Source: Caldimonas brevitalea (lineage in GTDB: Bacteria > Pseudomonadota > Gammaproteobacteria > Burkholderiales > Burkholderiaceae_C). Taken from it: 64,000 bases of DNA. Location: NCBI RefSeq assembly GCF_001017435.1, contig NZ_CP011371.1:5642001-5706000 (forward strand), in the 5' to 3' direction. Position 1 is the stretch's first letter; every line of letters begins with the position of its first letter. Both the position numbers and the translations under genes were made by a program. The notes beneath the pieces are model-generated. The model was not told the origin of the DNA. It searched no databases and saw only the letters and a program-made list of their open reading frames with translations. Positions 1 to 9,418 of this stretch are shown piece after piece.

Positions 1-1218
1 GTCTACCGCACCGGCGCCTATGCGCCCAACGGCGTGCCCTGGGCCAACGGCTATCTCGACTACCTGAAGCTGGTGAACGCGCAAGGCGGCTTGAACGGCG
101 TCAAGCTCACCTACGAGGAGTGCGAGACGGGCTATGCGACCGACCGTGGTGTCGAATGTTATGAGCGACTGAAGGGCAAGGGGGCCACGCTGTTCCAGCC
201 GTTGTCCACCGGCATCACCTTCGCGCTGACCGAAAAGGCGCCGCAGGACAAGGTGCCCTTGATCACCGCCGGCTACGGGCGCTCGGAGTCGGCCGACGGT
301 GGTGTCTTCAAATGGAACTTCCCGCTGCTGGGCACCTACTGGGTCAATGCCGACGTGCTGGTGCAGCACATCGGCAAGAAGGAAGGCGGGCTGAACAAGC
401 TGCGCGGCAAGAAGATCGCCCTGGTCTACCACGACTCGCCCTTCGGCAAGGAGCCCATCCCGCTGCTGCAGGAGCGCGCCAAGATGCACGGCTTCGAGCT
501 GCAGATGCTGCCGGTGACCGCCCCCGGCGTCGAACAGAAATCGACCTGGCTGCAAGTGCGCCAGGCCCGGCCCGACTATGTGTTGCTGTGGGGTTGGGGC
601 GTGATGAACTCGACCGCGCTGAAGGAGGCCCAGGCCACCGGCTACCCGCGCGAGAAGATGTACGGCGTGTGGTGGGCCGGCGCCGAGCCGGACGTCAAGG
701 ACGTCGGCGAAGGCGCGCGCGGCTACAGCGCCGCGGCCATGCAGCACGGCGTGCACCCCGATGCCAAGGTGGTACAAAACATCCTGAACTTGGTTCACGC
801 CAAGGGCCAGGGCACCGGCCCCCGGGAAGAGGTGGGCACGGTGCTCTACATGCGCGGCATGCTGTCGGCGATGCTGGGCGTCGAGGGGGTCAAGCGCGCG
901 CAGGAGCGCTTCGGCAAAGGCAAGGTGATGACCGCCGAGCAGGTGCGCTGGGGCCTGGAGAATCTTTCGCTCGACCAGGCCAAGCTGGACGCCCTCGGCT
1001 TTGCTGGCGTGATGCGACCGGTCAGCACCTCTTGCGTCGACCACATGGGCTCGAGCTGGGTGCGGGTGCACAGCTGGGACGGCAAGAAGTGGAGCTTCAG
1101 CTCCGACTGGTACCAGGCCGACGAGCAGATCCTGAAGCCGATGGTCAAGAGCGCCGCCGACCGTTATGCCGCCGAGAAGAAGCTCGAGCGGCGTCCTCCG
1201 GCCGACTGCCAGTCCTGA
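1..1218 (+). CDS. ABC transporter substrate-binding protein, branched-chain amino acid type (5' truncated)
   Basis: Periplasmic solute receptor of the LivK/Peripla_BP_6 family, delivering ligand to a Liv-type ABC importer. The frame is open from base 1, so the start and signal peptide lie left of the window; 405 residues are visible. Typical features are the early NGYLDYLKLVNAQGGLNG stretch, the central KIALVYHDSPFGKEP segment and a WWAGAEPD segment near the ligand cleft. A LivF-type ATPase starts 4 bases after the stop, so the two are co-transcribed. The ligand is unknown; the PaaK-like ligase downstream makes an aromatic or other organic acid as plausible as an amino acid. Confidence 0.9.
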   Translation, partial: VYRTGAYAPNGVPWANGYLDYLKLVNAQGGLNGVKLTYEECETGYATDRGVECYERLKGKGATLFQPLSTGITFALTEKAPQDKVPLITAGYGRSESADGGVFKWNFPLLGTYWVNADVLVQHIGKKEGGLNKLRGKKIALVYHDSPFGKEPIPLLQERAKMHGFELQMLPVTAPGVEQKSTWLQVRQARPDYVLLWGWGVMNSTALKEAQATGYPREKMYGVWWAGAEPDVKDVGEGARGYSAAAMQHGVHPDAKVVQNILNLVHAKGQGTGPREEVGTVLYMRGMLSAMLGVEGVKRAQERFGKGKVMTAEQVRWGLENLSLDQAKLDALGFAGVMRPVSTSCVDHMGSSWVRVHSWDGKKWSFSSDWYQADEQILKPMVKSAADRYAAEKKLERRPPADCQS

Positions 1219-1222
1219 CGCC

Positions 1223-2065
1223 ATGCAGCTCGACGATCGCAACCTGACCGCGGCAAAGCCGCCGCCGAGTCTGTTGAACGTCAATGGCATCGAGGTGATC
1301 TACCACCATGTGATCCTGGTGCTCAAGGGCGTGTCGCTGCAGGTGCCCGAAGGCCGCATCGTCGCGCTGCTGGGCGGCAACGGTGCCGGCAAGACGACCA
1401 CCTTGCGCGCGGTCAGCAATCTGCTGGGCGGCGAGCGGGGGGAGGTCACCAAGGGGTCGATCGAGCTGCGCGGCGAGCGCATCGAAGCCTTGAGCCCGGC
1501 CCAGCTGGTGCACCGCGGTGTGGTGCAGGTGATGGAAGGCCGCCACTGTTTCGCGCATCTGAGCATCGAGGACAACCTGCTGACCGGCGCCTACACCCGC
1601 CGCGACGGCAAGGCCGCGATCGCCGAGACGCTCGAGAAGGTCTATCAATATTTCCCACGCTTGAAGGCGCGCCGGCAGTCGCAGGCCGCCTACACCTCGG
1701 GCGGCGAGCAGCAGATGTGCGCGATCGGCCGCGCGTTGATGGCCAACCCGAAGATGGTGCTGCTCGACGAGCCGTCGATGGGGCTGGCGCCGCAGATCGT
1801 CGACGAGGTGTTCGGCATCGTGCGCGACCTCAACACGCGCGAAGGTGTCACCTTCCTGTTGGCCGAACAGAACACGGCGATGGCCTTGCGTTATGCCGAC
1901 CATGGCTACATCCTCGAGAACGGGCGCGTGGTGATGGAGGGCGAAGCGAAGGCGCTGGCCGAGAACGAGGACGTCAAGGAGTTCTACCTCGGCATGGGCG
2001 GCGGCGACCGCCGCAGCTTTCGCGACGTCAAGAGCTACCGGCGCCGCAAGCGTTGGCTGGCCTGA
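1223..2065 (+). CDS. ABC transporter ATP-binding protein, LivF type
   Basis: Cytoplasmic ATPase of a branched-chain amino acid type importer, 280 residues. Walker A GGNGAGKTT is near residue 51, the signature TSGGEQQ near 157 and Walker B MVLLDEP near 177; the short Q-loop/GVVQVMEGRHCF region is typical of LivF rather than LivG. The ATG at 1223 follows the receptor stop by 4 bases and gives the usual LivF N-terminus. The C-terminus carries an extra basic tail (residues about 262-280). The permeases and LivG must lie left of the window or elsewhere. Confidence 0.93.
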   Translation: MQLDDRNLTAAKPPPSLLNVNGIEVIYHHVILVLKGVSLQVPEGRIVALLGGNGAGKTTTLRAVSNLLGGERGEVTKGSIELRGERIEALSPAQLVHRGVVQVMEGRHCFAHLSIEDNLLTGAYTRRDGKAAIAETLEKVYQYFPRLKARRQSQAAYTSGGEQQMCAIGRALMANPKMVLLDEPSMGLAPQIVDEVFGIVRDLNTREGVTFLLAEQNTAMALRYADHGYILENGRVVMEGEAKALAENEDVKEFYLGMGGGDRRSFRDVKSYRRRKRWLA

Positions 2066-2098
2066 TGCCGCCGGCCGCGTGACCTGCAAGGAGTGCGC

Positions 2099-2386
2099 AT
2101 GGACGATTTTTTCACCCCCCCGCCCTTCAAGCCAGCCGAGGCGCTGGTGCAGCTCAAGCGCAGCCTGCGCGAGACGCGGCCGTTGGCCGAGCGCGGCGAG
2201 GGCTTCGACTTCCAGGGGCAGCGGGTCATCGAGCTGGCGCTCGACGGCGCCGTGTTGAGCGCCAAGCTCGCCAAGCGCCCGGCCCGCTCCCCCGACTGGG
2301 AGACCCGCGCCTTGACGACCGCGGCGCAGGTGCGCCAGTTCGTCGACGAGGTCAAGCGCCGGGTCGAACGTTGGGGCGACGAATGA
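2099..2386 (+). CDS. Small hypothetical protein between livF and the acyl-CoA ligase
   Basis: A 95-residue protein with no family I recognise and no signal peptide or membrane helix. It begins MDDFFTPPPFKPAEALVQL and ends in a basic/acidic helix. AAGGAG at 2088-2093 sits 5 bases before the ATG at 2099, which is why I prefer it to the GTG at 2093. Codon use is GC-rich in third positions like its neighbours. It lies 33 bases after livF and 40 bases before the ligase, so it is probably translated from the same mRNA and may serve the same uptake/activation pathway; that role is inference from position only. Confidence 0.75.
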   Translation: MDDFFTPPPFKPAEALVQLKRSLRETRPLAERGEGFDFQGQRVIELALDGAVLSAKLAKRPARSPDWETRALTTAAQVRQFVDEVKRRVERWGDE

Positions 2387-2426
2387 CCGGGCTGCACCCG
2401 CCCCCACCCCGGCAGGAGGCCCGCTG

Positions 2427-3734
2427 ATGGACATTGCCGACCGCTCGCACCGCGACGCCCCCTACGACCGGCTCGAAACCCGCGACCCGGCCGAACGTGA
2501 AGCCACGCTGATGCAAGCGCTGGCCGCGCAGGTGGCCCATGCGCAACGCACCACCGCGGCGTATGCCGAGCTGTTGCGGGAGGTCGACGCGAGCGCCGTC
2601 GTGTCACGCGCCGCGCTGGCCCGCTTGCCGCTGACCCGCAAGGCCGACCTGATGGAGCGGCAACGGCAGCAGCAACAGCGCGAGCACGATGTGTTCGGGG
2701 GCCACAGCGCGATCGGCTGGCGGCGCCGGCAAGGGGCCGGCGGAGCGGTCAAGGTCTACCAGTCGCCCGGGCCGCTCTACGAGCCGGAAGGGCCGGGGCC
2801 TGACTATTGGCGCATGGCGCGGGCCTTGTGGGCCGCCGGCGTGCGGGCCGGCGATCTGGTGCACAACAGCTTCAGCTACCACCTCACGCCGGCCGGGGCG
2901 ATGATGGACAGCGGCGCCCGCGCGCTCGGCTGCACCGTGTTCCCGGGCGGCGTCGGCAACACCGAACTGCAGCTGCAGGCCATGCACGACCTGCACCCCG
3001 ATGCCTATGCCGGCACCCCCGGCTTTTTGAAGATCGTGCTCGACAAGGCGGCAGAACAACAGCAGACGCTGCCGGCCAGCCTGTGCAAGGCGCTGGTCTC
3101 GGGCGAAGCGTGCCCGCCGTCGCTGCGGCAGGCCTTCGCGGAAAGCGGCATCGAGGCCTACCAGTGTTATGCCACGGCCGAACTCGGATTGATCGCCTAC
3201 GAGACCGCCGCCCGTGCCGGGCTGGTGGTCGACGAACAGGTGATCGTCGAGATCGTGCGGCCGGGCACCGGGGAGCCGGTGCCCGAGGGCGACGTCGGCG
3301 AGGTGGTGGTCACCACCCTCAACCCCGACCATCCGTTGATCCGCTTCGCGACCGGCGACCTGTCGGCGCTGCTGCCGGGGCGCTGTCCCAGTGGGCGCAC
3401 CAACATCCGCCTGCGCGGTTGGCTCGGACGCGCCGACCAGTCGACCAAGGTGCGCGGCATGTTCGTGACGCCGACCCAGGTGGCCGACATCGTGCGGCGC
3501 CACCCGGAGGTGCGGCGCGCCCGCCTGGTGGTCAGCGGGTCGCCCGCGCAAGACCAGCTGAGCCTGCGCGTCGAACTGACGCCCGACGCCGGCGCCGCCC
3601 CCGCGGGGTTGGCCGAGCGGCTGACCGAGAGCCTGCGCGACCTGACCAAGCTGCGCGGTGAGGTGGAGCTGCTGGCGCCGGGCACCTTGCCCAACGACGG
3701 CAAGGTGATCGAGGACCTGCGGCGTCAGGATTGA
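2427..3734 (+). CDS. PaaK-like AMP-dependent acyl-CoA ligase
   Basis: Member of the phenylacetate-CoA ligase branch of adenylate-forming enzymes (435 residues), expected to activate an organic acid to its CoA thioester with ATP. Visible landmarks are YQSPGPLYEPEGP (about 111-123), where a canonical S-T-G-T-T-G P-loop is absent, VSGEACPPSL (about 224-233), the adenylate-binding segment CYATAELGLIAYE (about 247-259) and a C-terminal lid with GRADQSTKVRGMFVTP. AGGAGG at 2414-2419, 7 bases before the ATG, fixes the start. Its linkage to a Liv-type importer suggests it activates the imported substrate; the substrate is not readable from sequence. Confidence 0.85.
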   Translation: MDIADRSHRDAPYDRLETRDPAEREATLMQALAAQVAHAQRTTAAYAELLREVDASAVVSRAALARLPLTRKADLMERQRQQQQREHDVFGGHSAIGWRRRQGAGGAVKVYQSPGPLYEPEGPGPDYWRMARALWAAGVRAGDLVHNSFSYHLTPAGAMMDSGARALGCTVFPGGVGNTELQLQAMHDLHPDAYAGTPGFLKIVLDKAAEQQQTLPASLCKALVSGEACPPSLRQAFAESGIEAYQCYATAELGLIAYETAARAGLVVDEQVIVEIVRPGTGEPVPEGDVGEVVVTTLNPDHPLIRFATGDLSALLPGRCPSGRTNIRLRGWLGRADQSTKVRGMFVTPTQVADIVRRHPEVRRARLVVSGSPAQDQLSLRVELTPDAGAAPAGLAERLTESLRDLTKLRGEVELLAPGTLPNDGKVIEDLRRQD

Positions 3735-3812
3735 GGGGGTTGCGGCGCAGGGAGGCGCTCGCTGCCGGCGGCAGCGCCTGTGCAGGGCGCTTGCGACACT
3801 TTTTTACGTAGT

Positions 3813-3827
3813 TTCCGTGATGCGGAA
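3813..3827. promoter_or_regulatory. Operator-like palindrome upstream of the Bug receptor
   Basis: TTCCG-TGATG-CGGAA, a perfect 5-bp dyad about 60 bases before the Bug receptor start, directly after a T-rich stretch (3800-3806). Short TTCCG/CGGAA dyads resemble operators of IclR-family repressors; the regulator assignment is inference. Confidence 0.35.
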
Positions 3828-3885
3828 TCGCAGGCCCCGGCCTAGCATTCGGGCGTTCTGAACACCGCAACCCGGAGACCCCTCC

Positions 3886-4860
3886 ATGAAACGCTTCCTG
3901 ATGGCGGCTGCGGCCGCGGCACTCACCACCACCGGTGCGCTCGCCCAAGACTACCCCGCCAAGCCGGTCACCTTCGTCGTCCCGTTCGCGGCCGGCGGCC
4001 CCACCGACAAGGTGGCGCGCGACCTCGCCGAGGCGATGCGCAAGCCGCTGGGGGGCCAGATCATCATCGAGAACGTCGGCGGCGCCGGCGGCACGCTGGG
4101 GCAGACCAAGGTCGCCAAGGCGGCCAACGACGGCTACACGCTGCTGCTGGCCCACATCGCGATGGCCACCGCCCCCTCGCTCTACCGCAACCTGCAGTAC
4201 AAGACGCTGGAGGACTTCGAGTACCTGGGCCTGGTCAACGAAGTGCCGATGATGTTGATCGCCCGTCCGACACTGCCGGCGAACAACTACGCCGAGCTGA
4301 ACAAGTGGATCCAGGACAACAAGGGCAAGATCAACCTGGCCAACGCCGGCCTCGGTTCGGCCTCGCACCTGTGCGGCCTGATCTACATGTCGACCGTGAA
4401 GATCGACATGGTGACGGTGCCGTACAAGGGCACCGGCCCGGCCATGACCGATCTGATCGGCGGCCAGGTCGACCTGATGTGCGACCAGAGCACCAACACC
4501 ACCGCGCAGATCGAAGGCGGCAAGGTCAAGGCCTACGCGGTGACGACACCCAAGCGTCTGACCACCCCGGCGCTCAAGAACCTGCCCACGCTCGACGAGT
4601 CGGGCCTGAAGAACTTCCAGGTCTCGATCTGGCACGGCCTGTATGCGCCCAAGGGCACGCCCAAGCCGGTGCTCGACAAGCTGAACGCGGCCCTGAAGGC
4701 GGCGCTGAAAGACCCCGAGTTCATCAAGCGCCAGGAAGCGCTGGGCGCGGTGCTCGTCACCGACGGGCGCGTCAACCCGGCCGAGCACAAGAAGTTTGTC
4801 GAGGCCGAGATCAACAAGTGGGGCCCGATCATCAAGGCCGCCGGTCAGTACGCCGACTGA
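3886..4860 (+). CDS. Bug-family tripartite tricarboxylate transporter substrate-binding protein
   Basis: Periplasmic receptor of the TctC/Bug family (324 residues), which binds carboxylates for a TctAB-type or orphan uptake system; such genes are strongly expanded in Burkholderiales. A signal peptide occupies residues 1-20 (MKRFLMAAAAAALTTTGALA, cleavage before QDYP). Family hallmarks are YPAKPVTFVVPFAAGGPTD at the N-terminus, the GGAGGTLGQTKVAKAANDGYT segment and VPYKGTGPAMTDLIGGQVD in the middle. GGAG lies about 8 bases upstream of the ATG. No tctA or tctB is adjacent, as is common for Bug genes. It is monocistronic, ending at a strong terminator. Confidence 0.93.
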   Translation: MKRFLMAAAAAALTTTGALAQDYPAKPVTFVVPFAAGGPTDKVARDLAEAMRKPLGGQIIIENVGGAGGTLGQTKVAKAANDGYTLLLAHIAMATAPSLYRNLQYKTLEDFEYLGLVNEVPMMLIARPTLPANNYAELNKWIQDNKGKINLANAGLGSASHLCGLIYMSTVKIDMVTVPYKGTGPAMTDLIGGQVDLMCDQSTNTTAQIEGGKVKAYAVTTPKRLTTPALKNLPTLDESGLKNFQVSIWHGLYAPKGTPKPVLDKLNAALKAALKDPEFIKRQEALGAVLVTDGRVNPAEHKKFVEAEINKWGPIIKAAGQYAD

Positions 4861-4907
4861 GTGAGCCCGCCGGGGCGGCCGATGGCAGCCCCGGACCTAT
4901 CGCAAAC

Positions 4908-4935
4908 AGCCGCCCATCCGGGCGGCTTTGTTTTT
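4908..4935 (+). terminator. Intrinsic terminator after the Bug receptor
   Basis: Perfect 8-bp stem AGCCGCCC/GGGCGGCT (4908-4915 and 4920-4927) with a 4-base loop, followed by TTGTTTTT. It also lies downstream of the convergent dtd gene. Confidence 0.85.
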
Positions 4936-4955
4936 GAGGGCCGAGGGGCGGCCCA

Positions 4956-5402
4956 TCACCCCGGCGCGATGCGCAGCGGGATCGTCACCGGCCCGTCGTT
5001 GACGAGGTGCACCTGCATGTCGGCGCCGAACGAGCCGGTCGCGACCCGCGGATGCTGCGCGCGGGCCTGGGCCACCACGTGCTCGTAGAGCCGGCGGCCC
5101 TCGTCGGGCGGCGCGGCCTGGGTGAAGCTCGGTCGATTGCCGCCCGAGACGTCGGCCGCGAGGGTGAACTGCGAGACGATCAGCAGCCCGCCGGCCGCGT
5201 CGCGCACGCTGCGGTTCATCTTGCCGGCCTCGTCGCTGAACACGCGCAGCTTCAGCAGCTTGTCGACCAGCCGGTCGGCCTGCACCGTGGTGTCGCCGCG
5301 CTCGGCGCACACCAGCACCAGCAGGCCTTGCTCGATCGAGCCGACCACCTCGGCGTCGATCACCACCTGCGCCCGCGTCACGCGCTGTATCACCGCCAGC
5401 AT
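4956..5402 (-). CDS. dtd: D-aminoacyl-tRNA deacylase
   Basis: Cytoplasmic proofreading enzyme that hydrolyses D-aminoacyl-tRNA (and glycyl-tRNA-Ala), 148 residues, the normal length. It starts [16 protein letters not shown] and carries the SQFTLAAD segment (about 78-84), GGNRPSF (about 87-93) and the C-terminal NDGPVT motif that enters the partner's active site in the dimer. It begins 5 bases after the stop of the CDF transporter, so the two are co-transcribed leftward, probably with tyrS upstream; tyrS and dtd both guard tRNA aminoacylation. Confidence 0.96.
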   Translation of the reverse strand: MLAVIQRVTRAQVVIDAEVVGSIEQGLLVLVCAERGDTTVQADRLVDKLLKLRVFSDEAGKMNRSVRDAAGGLLIVSQFTLAADVSGGNRPSFTQAAPPDEGRRLYEHVVAQARAQHPRVATGSFGADMQVHLVNDGPVTIPLRIAPG

Positions 5403-5407
5403 CGTCT

Positions 5408-6337
5408 TCAGCCCTTCTGTTGCGGCACCGGCCGCGCTCCTGGTTCGGTACCCTGACGCTCGCCCTGCTGGCCCAGCGGTTCGACATGGGTGGGCAGCAG
5501 TTCGATGGTCACCTTCAGCCCGCGCACGCACTGCATCAGGGCCCGCTCGACGTCTTCGCGCCGGCGCGCCGCCGCGTCGAGCCGCCAGGCGCCGGGCACG
5601 TGCATGTGCAGCTGGCAGAACTTGGCGCCGCCGGCGCGGCGCGTGCGCATGTCGTCGAACCGCACCTCGGGCGTCGCCAGCGTGGCCAGCGCGGCCTGGA
5701 TGCGCGCCTGGTCCTCGTCGCTGAGGGCCCGGTCCATCAGGCCGTCGATCGAGCGGCGCATCAAGCTCCAGGCTTCGCGGGCGATGTTGAGGGCCACGGC
5801 GATGGCCAGCAGCGGGTCGAGCCACAGCGCGCCGGTGACCGGCACCAGCAACAGGCCGAGCACGACGCCCACCGAGGTCCAGACGTCGGTCATCAGGTGC
5901 CGGCCGTCGGCCTCGAGCGCGATCGAGTCGTAGCTGCGGGCGGCCCGCAGCAGCAGCCAGGCCACCACGCCGTTGATCACCGAGCTGAGCAGCGACAGCG
6001 TCACGCCCAGCCCCAGGTCGCCCAGCGGTTGCGGCGTGATCAGGCGCTGCACGGCGGCCCAGATGATGGCCAGCGAGGCGCCGAAGATCAGCAGCCCTTC
6101 GAAACCGCTCGAAAAGTATTCGGCCTTGCTGTGGCCGAAATGGTGGTCGAGATCGGCCGGGGCGCGGGCGATGGTCACCATGGCCAGCGCGAACACGGCC
6201 GCCGCGAGGTTGACGAAGGACTCCATCGCGTCCGACAGCAGGCCGACCGAGTCGGTCAGCCACCAGGCGCCGGTCTTCAACGCGATGGTCGCGATCGCCG
6301 CGGCGATCGACAGTTTCAGATAGGCCGTGACCGACAT
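5408..6337 (-). CDS. Cation diffusion facilitator family transporter
   Basis: Inner-membrane divalent metal/proton antiporter of the CDF family (309 residues), exporting Zn, Fe, Co or similar ions. About six membrane helices fill residues 8-200; metal-site acidic residues appear in [12 protein letters not shown] (helix 2) and in [14 protein letters not shown] (helix 5), and a cytoplasmic domain with HMHVPG follows. [19 protein letters not shown] in loop 2-3 is typical of FieF-like members. The C-terminus ends in a low-complexity polar tail after the domain. The ATG at 6337 begins [17 protein letters not shown], the normal family start; upstream codons look non-coding. The metal cannot be assigned. 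Confidence 0.93.
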   Translation of the reverse strand: MSVTAYLKLSIAAAIATIALKTGAWWLTDSVGLLSDAMESFVNLAAAVFALAMVTIARAPADLDHHFGHSKAEYFSSGFEGLLIFGASLAIIWAAVQRLITPQPLGDLGLGVTLSLLSSVINGVVAWLLLRAARSYDSIALEADGRHLMTDVWTSVGVVLGLLLVPVTGALWLDPLLAIAVALNIAREAWSLMRRSIDGLMDRALSDEDQARIQAALATLATPEVRFDDMRTRRAGGAKFCQLHMHVPGAWRLDAAARRREDVERALMQCVRGLKVTIELLPTHVEPLGQQGERQGTEPGARPVPQQKG

Positions 6338-6449
6338 GGGGCGTAGGGGTGGGCAAAGCGTCGGCCAGCCGCTGACGGCAGCGCCGATCGCGCCGCCGCC
6401 CACGAGTGCCGGCCGGCGTTGGCGCTGTCGTCCATCGGCCGGGGCCCGG

Positions 6450-7724
6450 TCAGCCCAGCGTGACCCGCGCGAATTTGCGCTTGCCGACCTGCACCACAAA
6501 ACTGCCCGCAGCCAACTTCAGCGCCTTGTCGCTGACGGTGGCGCCGTCGATTTTCACGCCGCCCTGCTCGATCATCCGCATCGCTTCGCTCGACGACGGG
6601 ACCAGCCCGGCCTGCTTGAGCAAGGCGCCGATGCCCAGCGGCGCGCCGCTGAGCGTCACCTCGGGGATGTCGTCGGGGATGCCGCCCTTGGCCCGGTTGT
6701 TGAAGTCGACCAGCGCCTCCTCGGCCGCCCGCGTGTCGTGGAAGCGCGCGACGATCTCCTGGGCCAGCATCACCTTCGCATCGCGCGGGTTGCGGCCGGC
6801 CTGGCATTCGGCTTTCAGGCGTTCGATCTCGTCTTCCGGACGGAAGCTCAACAGCGTGAAATAGCGCCACATCAAATCGTCGGAGATGCTCATCAGCTTG
6901 CCAAACATCTCGTTCGGCGCCTCGCTGATGCCGACGTAATTGCCCTTGGACTTGGACATCTTCTCGACGCCGTCCAGGCCCTCGAGCAGCGGCATGGTGA
7001 GGATGCACTGCGGCTCCTGGCCGTACTCCTGCTGCAGATGGCGCCCCATCAGCAGGTTGAACTTCTGGTCGGTGCCGCCGAGCTCGAGATCGCTCTTCAG
7101 CGCCACCGAGTCGTAGCCCTGCATCAGCGGATAGAGGAACTCGTGCACGGAAATCGGCGTGCCGGCCTTGTAGCGCTTCGTGAAATCGTCGCGTTCCATC
7201 ATGCGGGCGACGGTGTATTTGGCCGCCAGCTGGATCAGGCCGCGCGCGCCCAGCGGGTCGCTCCATTCGGAGTTGTAGCGAATCTCGGTGCGGTCCGGGT
7301 CGAGCACCAGGCTCGCCTGGCGGTAGTAAGTCTCGGCGTTGGCCTTGATCTGCTCGGGCGTCAGCGGCGGGCGGGTGGTGTTGCGGCCCGAGGGGTCGCC
7401 GATGGTGGACGTGAAGTCGCCGATGAGAAATATCACCGTATGCCCCAGGTCCTGCAGCTGGCGCATCTTGTTCAGCACCACGGTATGGCCGATATGGATG
7501 TCAGGAGCGGTCGGGTCGAGACCGAGTTTGATGCGCAGTGGCACGCCCGTTGCTTCTGACCTCGCCAGCTTCGTGATCCATTCCTCCTGGGGCAGCAATT
7601 CGTCGCAACCCCGTAAAGAAACTGTCATCGCCGCCCGAACTTTGTCGTTGATCGGGAATCTGGTGACAGGGGTCGACGCTCCGGCGTTAGGAGTGGCGAC
7701 CGAGGTAACAGGATTAGAAGGCAT
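6450..7724 (-). CDS. tyrS: Tyrosyl-tRNA synthetase
   Basis: Class I aminoacyl-tRNA synthetase that charges tRNA-Tyr (424 residues). The ATP signature HIGH is at about 77-80, and the second signature is a genuine KMSKS (about 255-259), so this is the TyrZ-like subclass rather than the KFGKT type of E. coli. An S4 RNA-binding domain occupies roughly residues 355-424. The ATG at 7724 gives the length usual in related bacteria; a TTG at 7748 and an ATG at 7628 are alternatives, and none has a strong ribosome site. It is divergent from the M23 peptidase, with only about 70-190 bases between them. Confidence 0.96.
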   Translation of the reverse strand: MPSNPVTSVATPNAGASTPVTRFPINDKVRAAMTVSLRGCDELLPQEEWITKLARSEATGVPLRIKLGLDPTAPDIHIGHTVVLNKMRQLQDLGHTVIFLIGDFTSTIGDPSGRNTTRPPLTPEQIKANAETYYRQASLVLDPDRTEIRYNSEWSDPLGARGLIQLAAKYTVARMMERDDFTKRYKAGTPISVHEFLYPLMQGYDSVALKSDLELGGTDQKFNLLMGRHLQQEYGQEPQCILTMPLLEGLDGVEKMSKSKGNYVGISEAPNEMFGKLMSISDDLMWRYFTLLSFRPEDEIERLKAECQAGRNPRDAKVMLAQEIVARFHDTRAAEEALVDFNNRAKGGIPDDIPEVTLSGAPLGIGALLKQAGLVPSSSEAMRMIEQGGVKIDGATVSDKALKLAAGSFVVQVGKRKFARVTLG

Positions 7725-7918
7725 ACGGTTGTAGGCAGTAGGGGACAAAAAAGCGCGTTGCTATACTGTGCCGCGGTTTCAGCCCCCAGTTTTTGGTGCC
7801 CCGGCATTTTAGAGGACGGCCTCGTGGCTGCCCTCCCCGGCCGGGATCGATTGACACTGTGGGTGCGCTGGCGCCGGGTTCACGACCCGCACGGCCGCTT
7901 CAAAAAAGACTGATCAAA

Positions 7919-9295
7919 TTGAAAGCGTTGGAGACTTTTGAGCGTGGCTTCGGTCGCGCCACCGGTTGGTCGCACCGCCACCACAAGGGCATCGCCGCGG
8001 CCGTCGTCACCCTGCTGCTCGGGACCGGCATCACCGCCTTCGGTGTGGCGCCGCTGACCGCGCCGGACGTGTCGAAGATGCCCCAGCGCCTGATCGCCGA
8101 AGAGGTGCAGCCGGCCGAACTCGACGCGCAGGTCGAAGCGCTCGGCGAGTACCTGCTCGAGCTGACCCGCAGCGACCTGACCCGCAGCAGCGACACCGTC
8201 GACTCGCTGCTGAGCCGGCTCAATGTCACCGACGCCGAGGCCGCTGCCTTCCTGCGCAACGACATTGTCGGGCGCAAGCTGTTGGCCGGCCGGTCGGGCA
8301 AGATGGTCCAGGTCGTCACCGGCGACATGGGCGAGTTGCGCCAGTTGATCGCGCGCTACCCGGTTGAAGACGCCGGCCGCTACAACACCCATTTCAACCG
8401 CCTCACGATCACGCGCGACCCGGTGGGTTTCCGCGCCAAGGTCGAGCAGGCGCCGCTGAATTCGCAGGTCCGGCTCGGCAGCGGCACCATCCGCACCACC
8501 TTGTTCGCCGCCACCGACGAAGCCCGTTTGCCCGACACCGTCGCGAGCCAGCTGGCCGAAATCTTCGCGAATGAGATCGATTTCGGCGTCGACCTGCGCC
8601 GCGGTGACCGGTTCACCGTGCTGTACGAGGCGCTGGAGGCCGACGGCGAGCCGATCACCTGGAACCAGGCAGCAGGGCGTGTGCTGGCGGCGCAGTTCGA
8701 GAACAAAGGCAAGCAGCACGAGGCCGTGTGGTACCAGGAGCCGGGCCACAAGGGCGCTTATTTCGATTTCAAAGGCCAGAGCATGCGCCGGGCCTTTTTG
8801 GCGTCGCCGATGGAGTTCTCGCGCGTCACGTCGGGTTTCGCGATGCGCTTCCATCCGGTGCTCAAGACCTGGCGCCGTCATCTGGGCGTCGACTACGGCG
8901 CGCCCACCGGCACGGCCGTGCGCACGGTCGGCGAAGGGGTGGTCGAGTTCGCCGGGGTGCAGAACGGCTACGGCAACGTGGTCTACATCAAGCATGCGGG
9001 CGAGCGCGTCACGGTCTATGCGCACTTGAGCCGGGTCAGCGTTCGCAAGGGCCAACGGGTCGAGCAAGGCCAGTACATCGGTGCGGTTGGCGCGACCGGC
9101 TGGGCCACCGGGCCGCATTTGCACTTCGAATTCCGCCAGGGTGGCGCGCAGGTCGACCCGCTGCAAGTGGCCCGAGCGTCCGAAGCCGTGACGATTTCGC
9201 CCACGGCGCGCCCCAAGTTCCTGGCCCAGGCCGCAGCGATGAAAACGCAGCTGGCAGCCGCGAGCGCGAGCACGACGGTGGCCAGCGCCGAGTGA
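7919..9295 (+). CDS. M23-family peptidoglycan endopeptidase
   Basis: Zinc metallopeptidase of the LytM/M23 type with an N-terminal membrane anchor, acting on peptidoglycan cross-links in the periplasm. A single helix (VVTLLLGTGITAFGVA) follows a short basic cytoplasmic segment; a LysM-like/OapA-like region lies mid-protein; the catalytic domain has H and D in RRHLGVDYGAPTGT (about 319-332) and the HLHFEFR motif near residue 400. Start choice is uncertain: the frame is open back to a GTG at 7793, but TTG at 7919 gives MKALETFERGFGRATG, which I consider the natural N-terminus. A terminator follows 70 bases after the stop. Confidence 0.9.
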   Translation: MKALETFERGFGRATGWSHRHHKGIAAAVVTLLLGTGITAFGVAPLTAPDVSKMPQRLIAEEVQPAELDAQVEALGEYLLELTRSDLTRSSDTVDSLLSRLNVTDAEAAAFLRNDIVGRKLLAGRSGKMVQVVTGDMGELRQLIARYPVEDAGRYNTHFNRLTITRDPVGFRAKVEQAPLNSQVRLGSGTIRTTLFAATDEARLPDTVASQLAEIFANEIDFGVDLRRGDRFTVLYEALEADGEPITWNQAAGRVLAAQFENKGKQHEAVWYQEPGHKGAYFDFKGQSMRRAFLASPMEFSRVTSGFAMRFHPVLKTWRRHLGVDYGAPTGTAVRTVGEGVVEFAGVQNGYGNVVYIKHAGERVTVYAHLSRVSVRKGQRVEQGQYIGAVGATGWATGPHLHFEFRQGGAQVDPLQVARASEAVTISPTARPKFLAQAAAMKTQLAAASASTTVASAE

Positions 9296-9366
9296 CGGCG
9301 GCACCGGGGCGGTTCGCGGCGTCGCCGCCGGAACGTGTCGCCCCCCATACCGCGGTCCTCTGCCCC

Positions 9367-9390
9367 AAGCCCGCCCCTGGCGGGCTTTTT
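9367..9390 (+). terminator. Intrinsic terminator after the M23 peptidase
   Basis: 9-bp perfect stem AAGCCCGCC/GGCGGGCTT (9367-9375 and 9379-9387), 3-base loop, then TTT continuing the run of five T. It ends only about 30 bases before the anmK start. Confidence 0.8.
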
Positions 9391-9418
9391 CACGTCAGCC
9401 CCGGCACAATGCCCTGAT

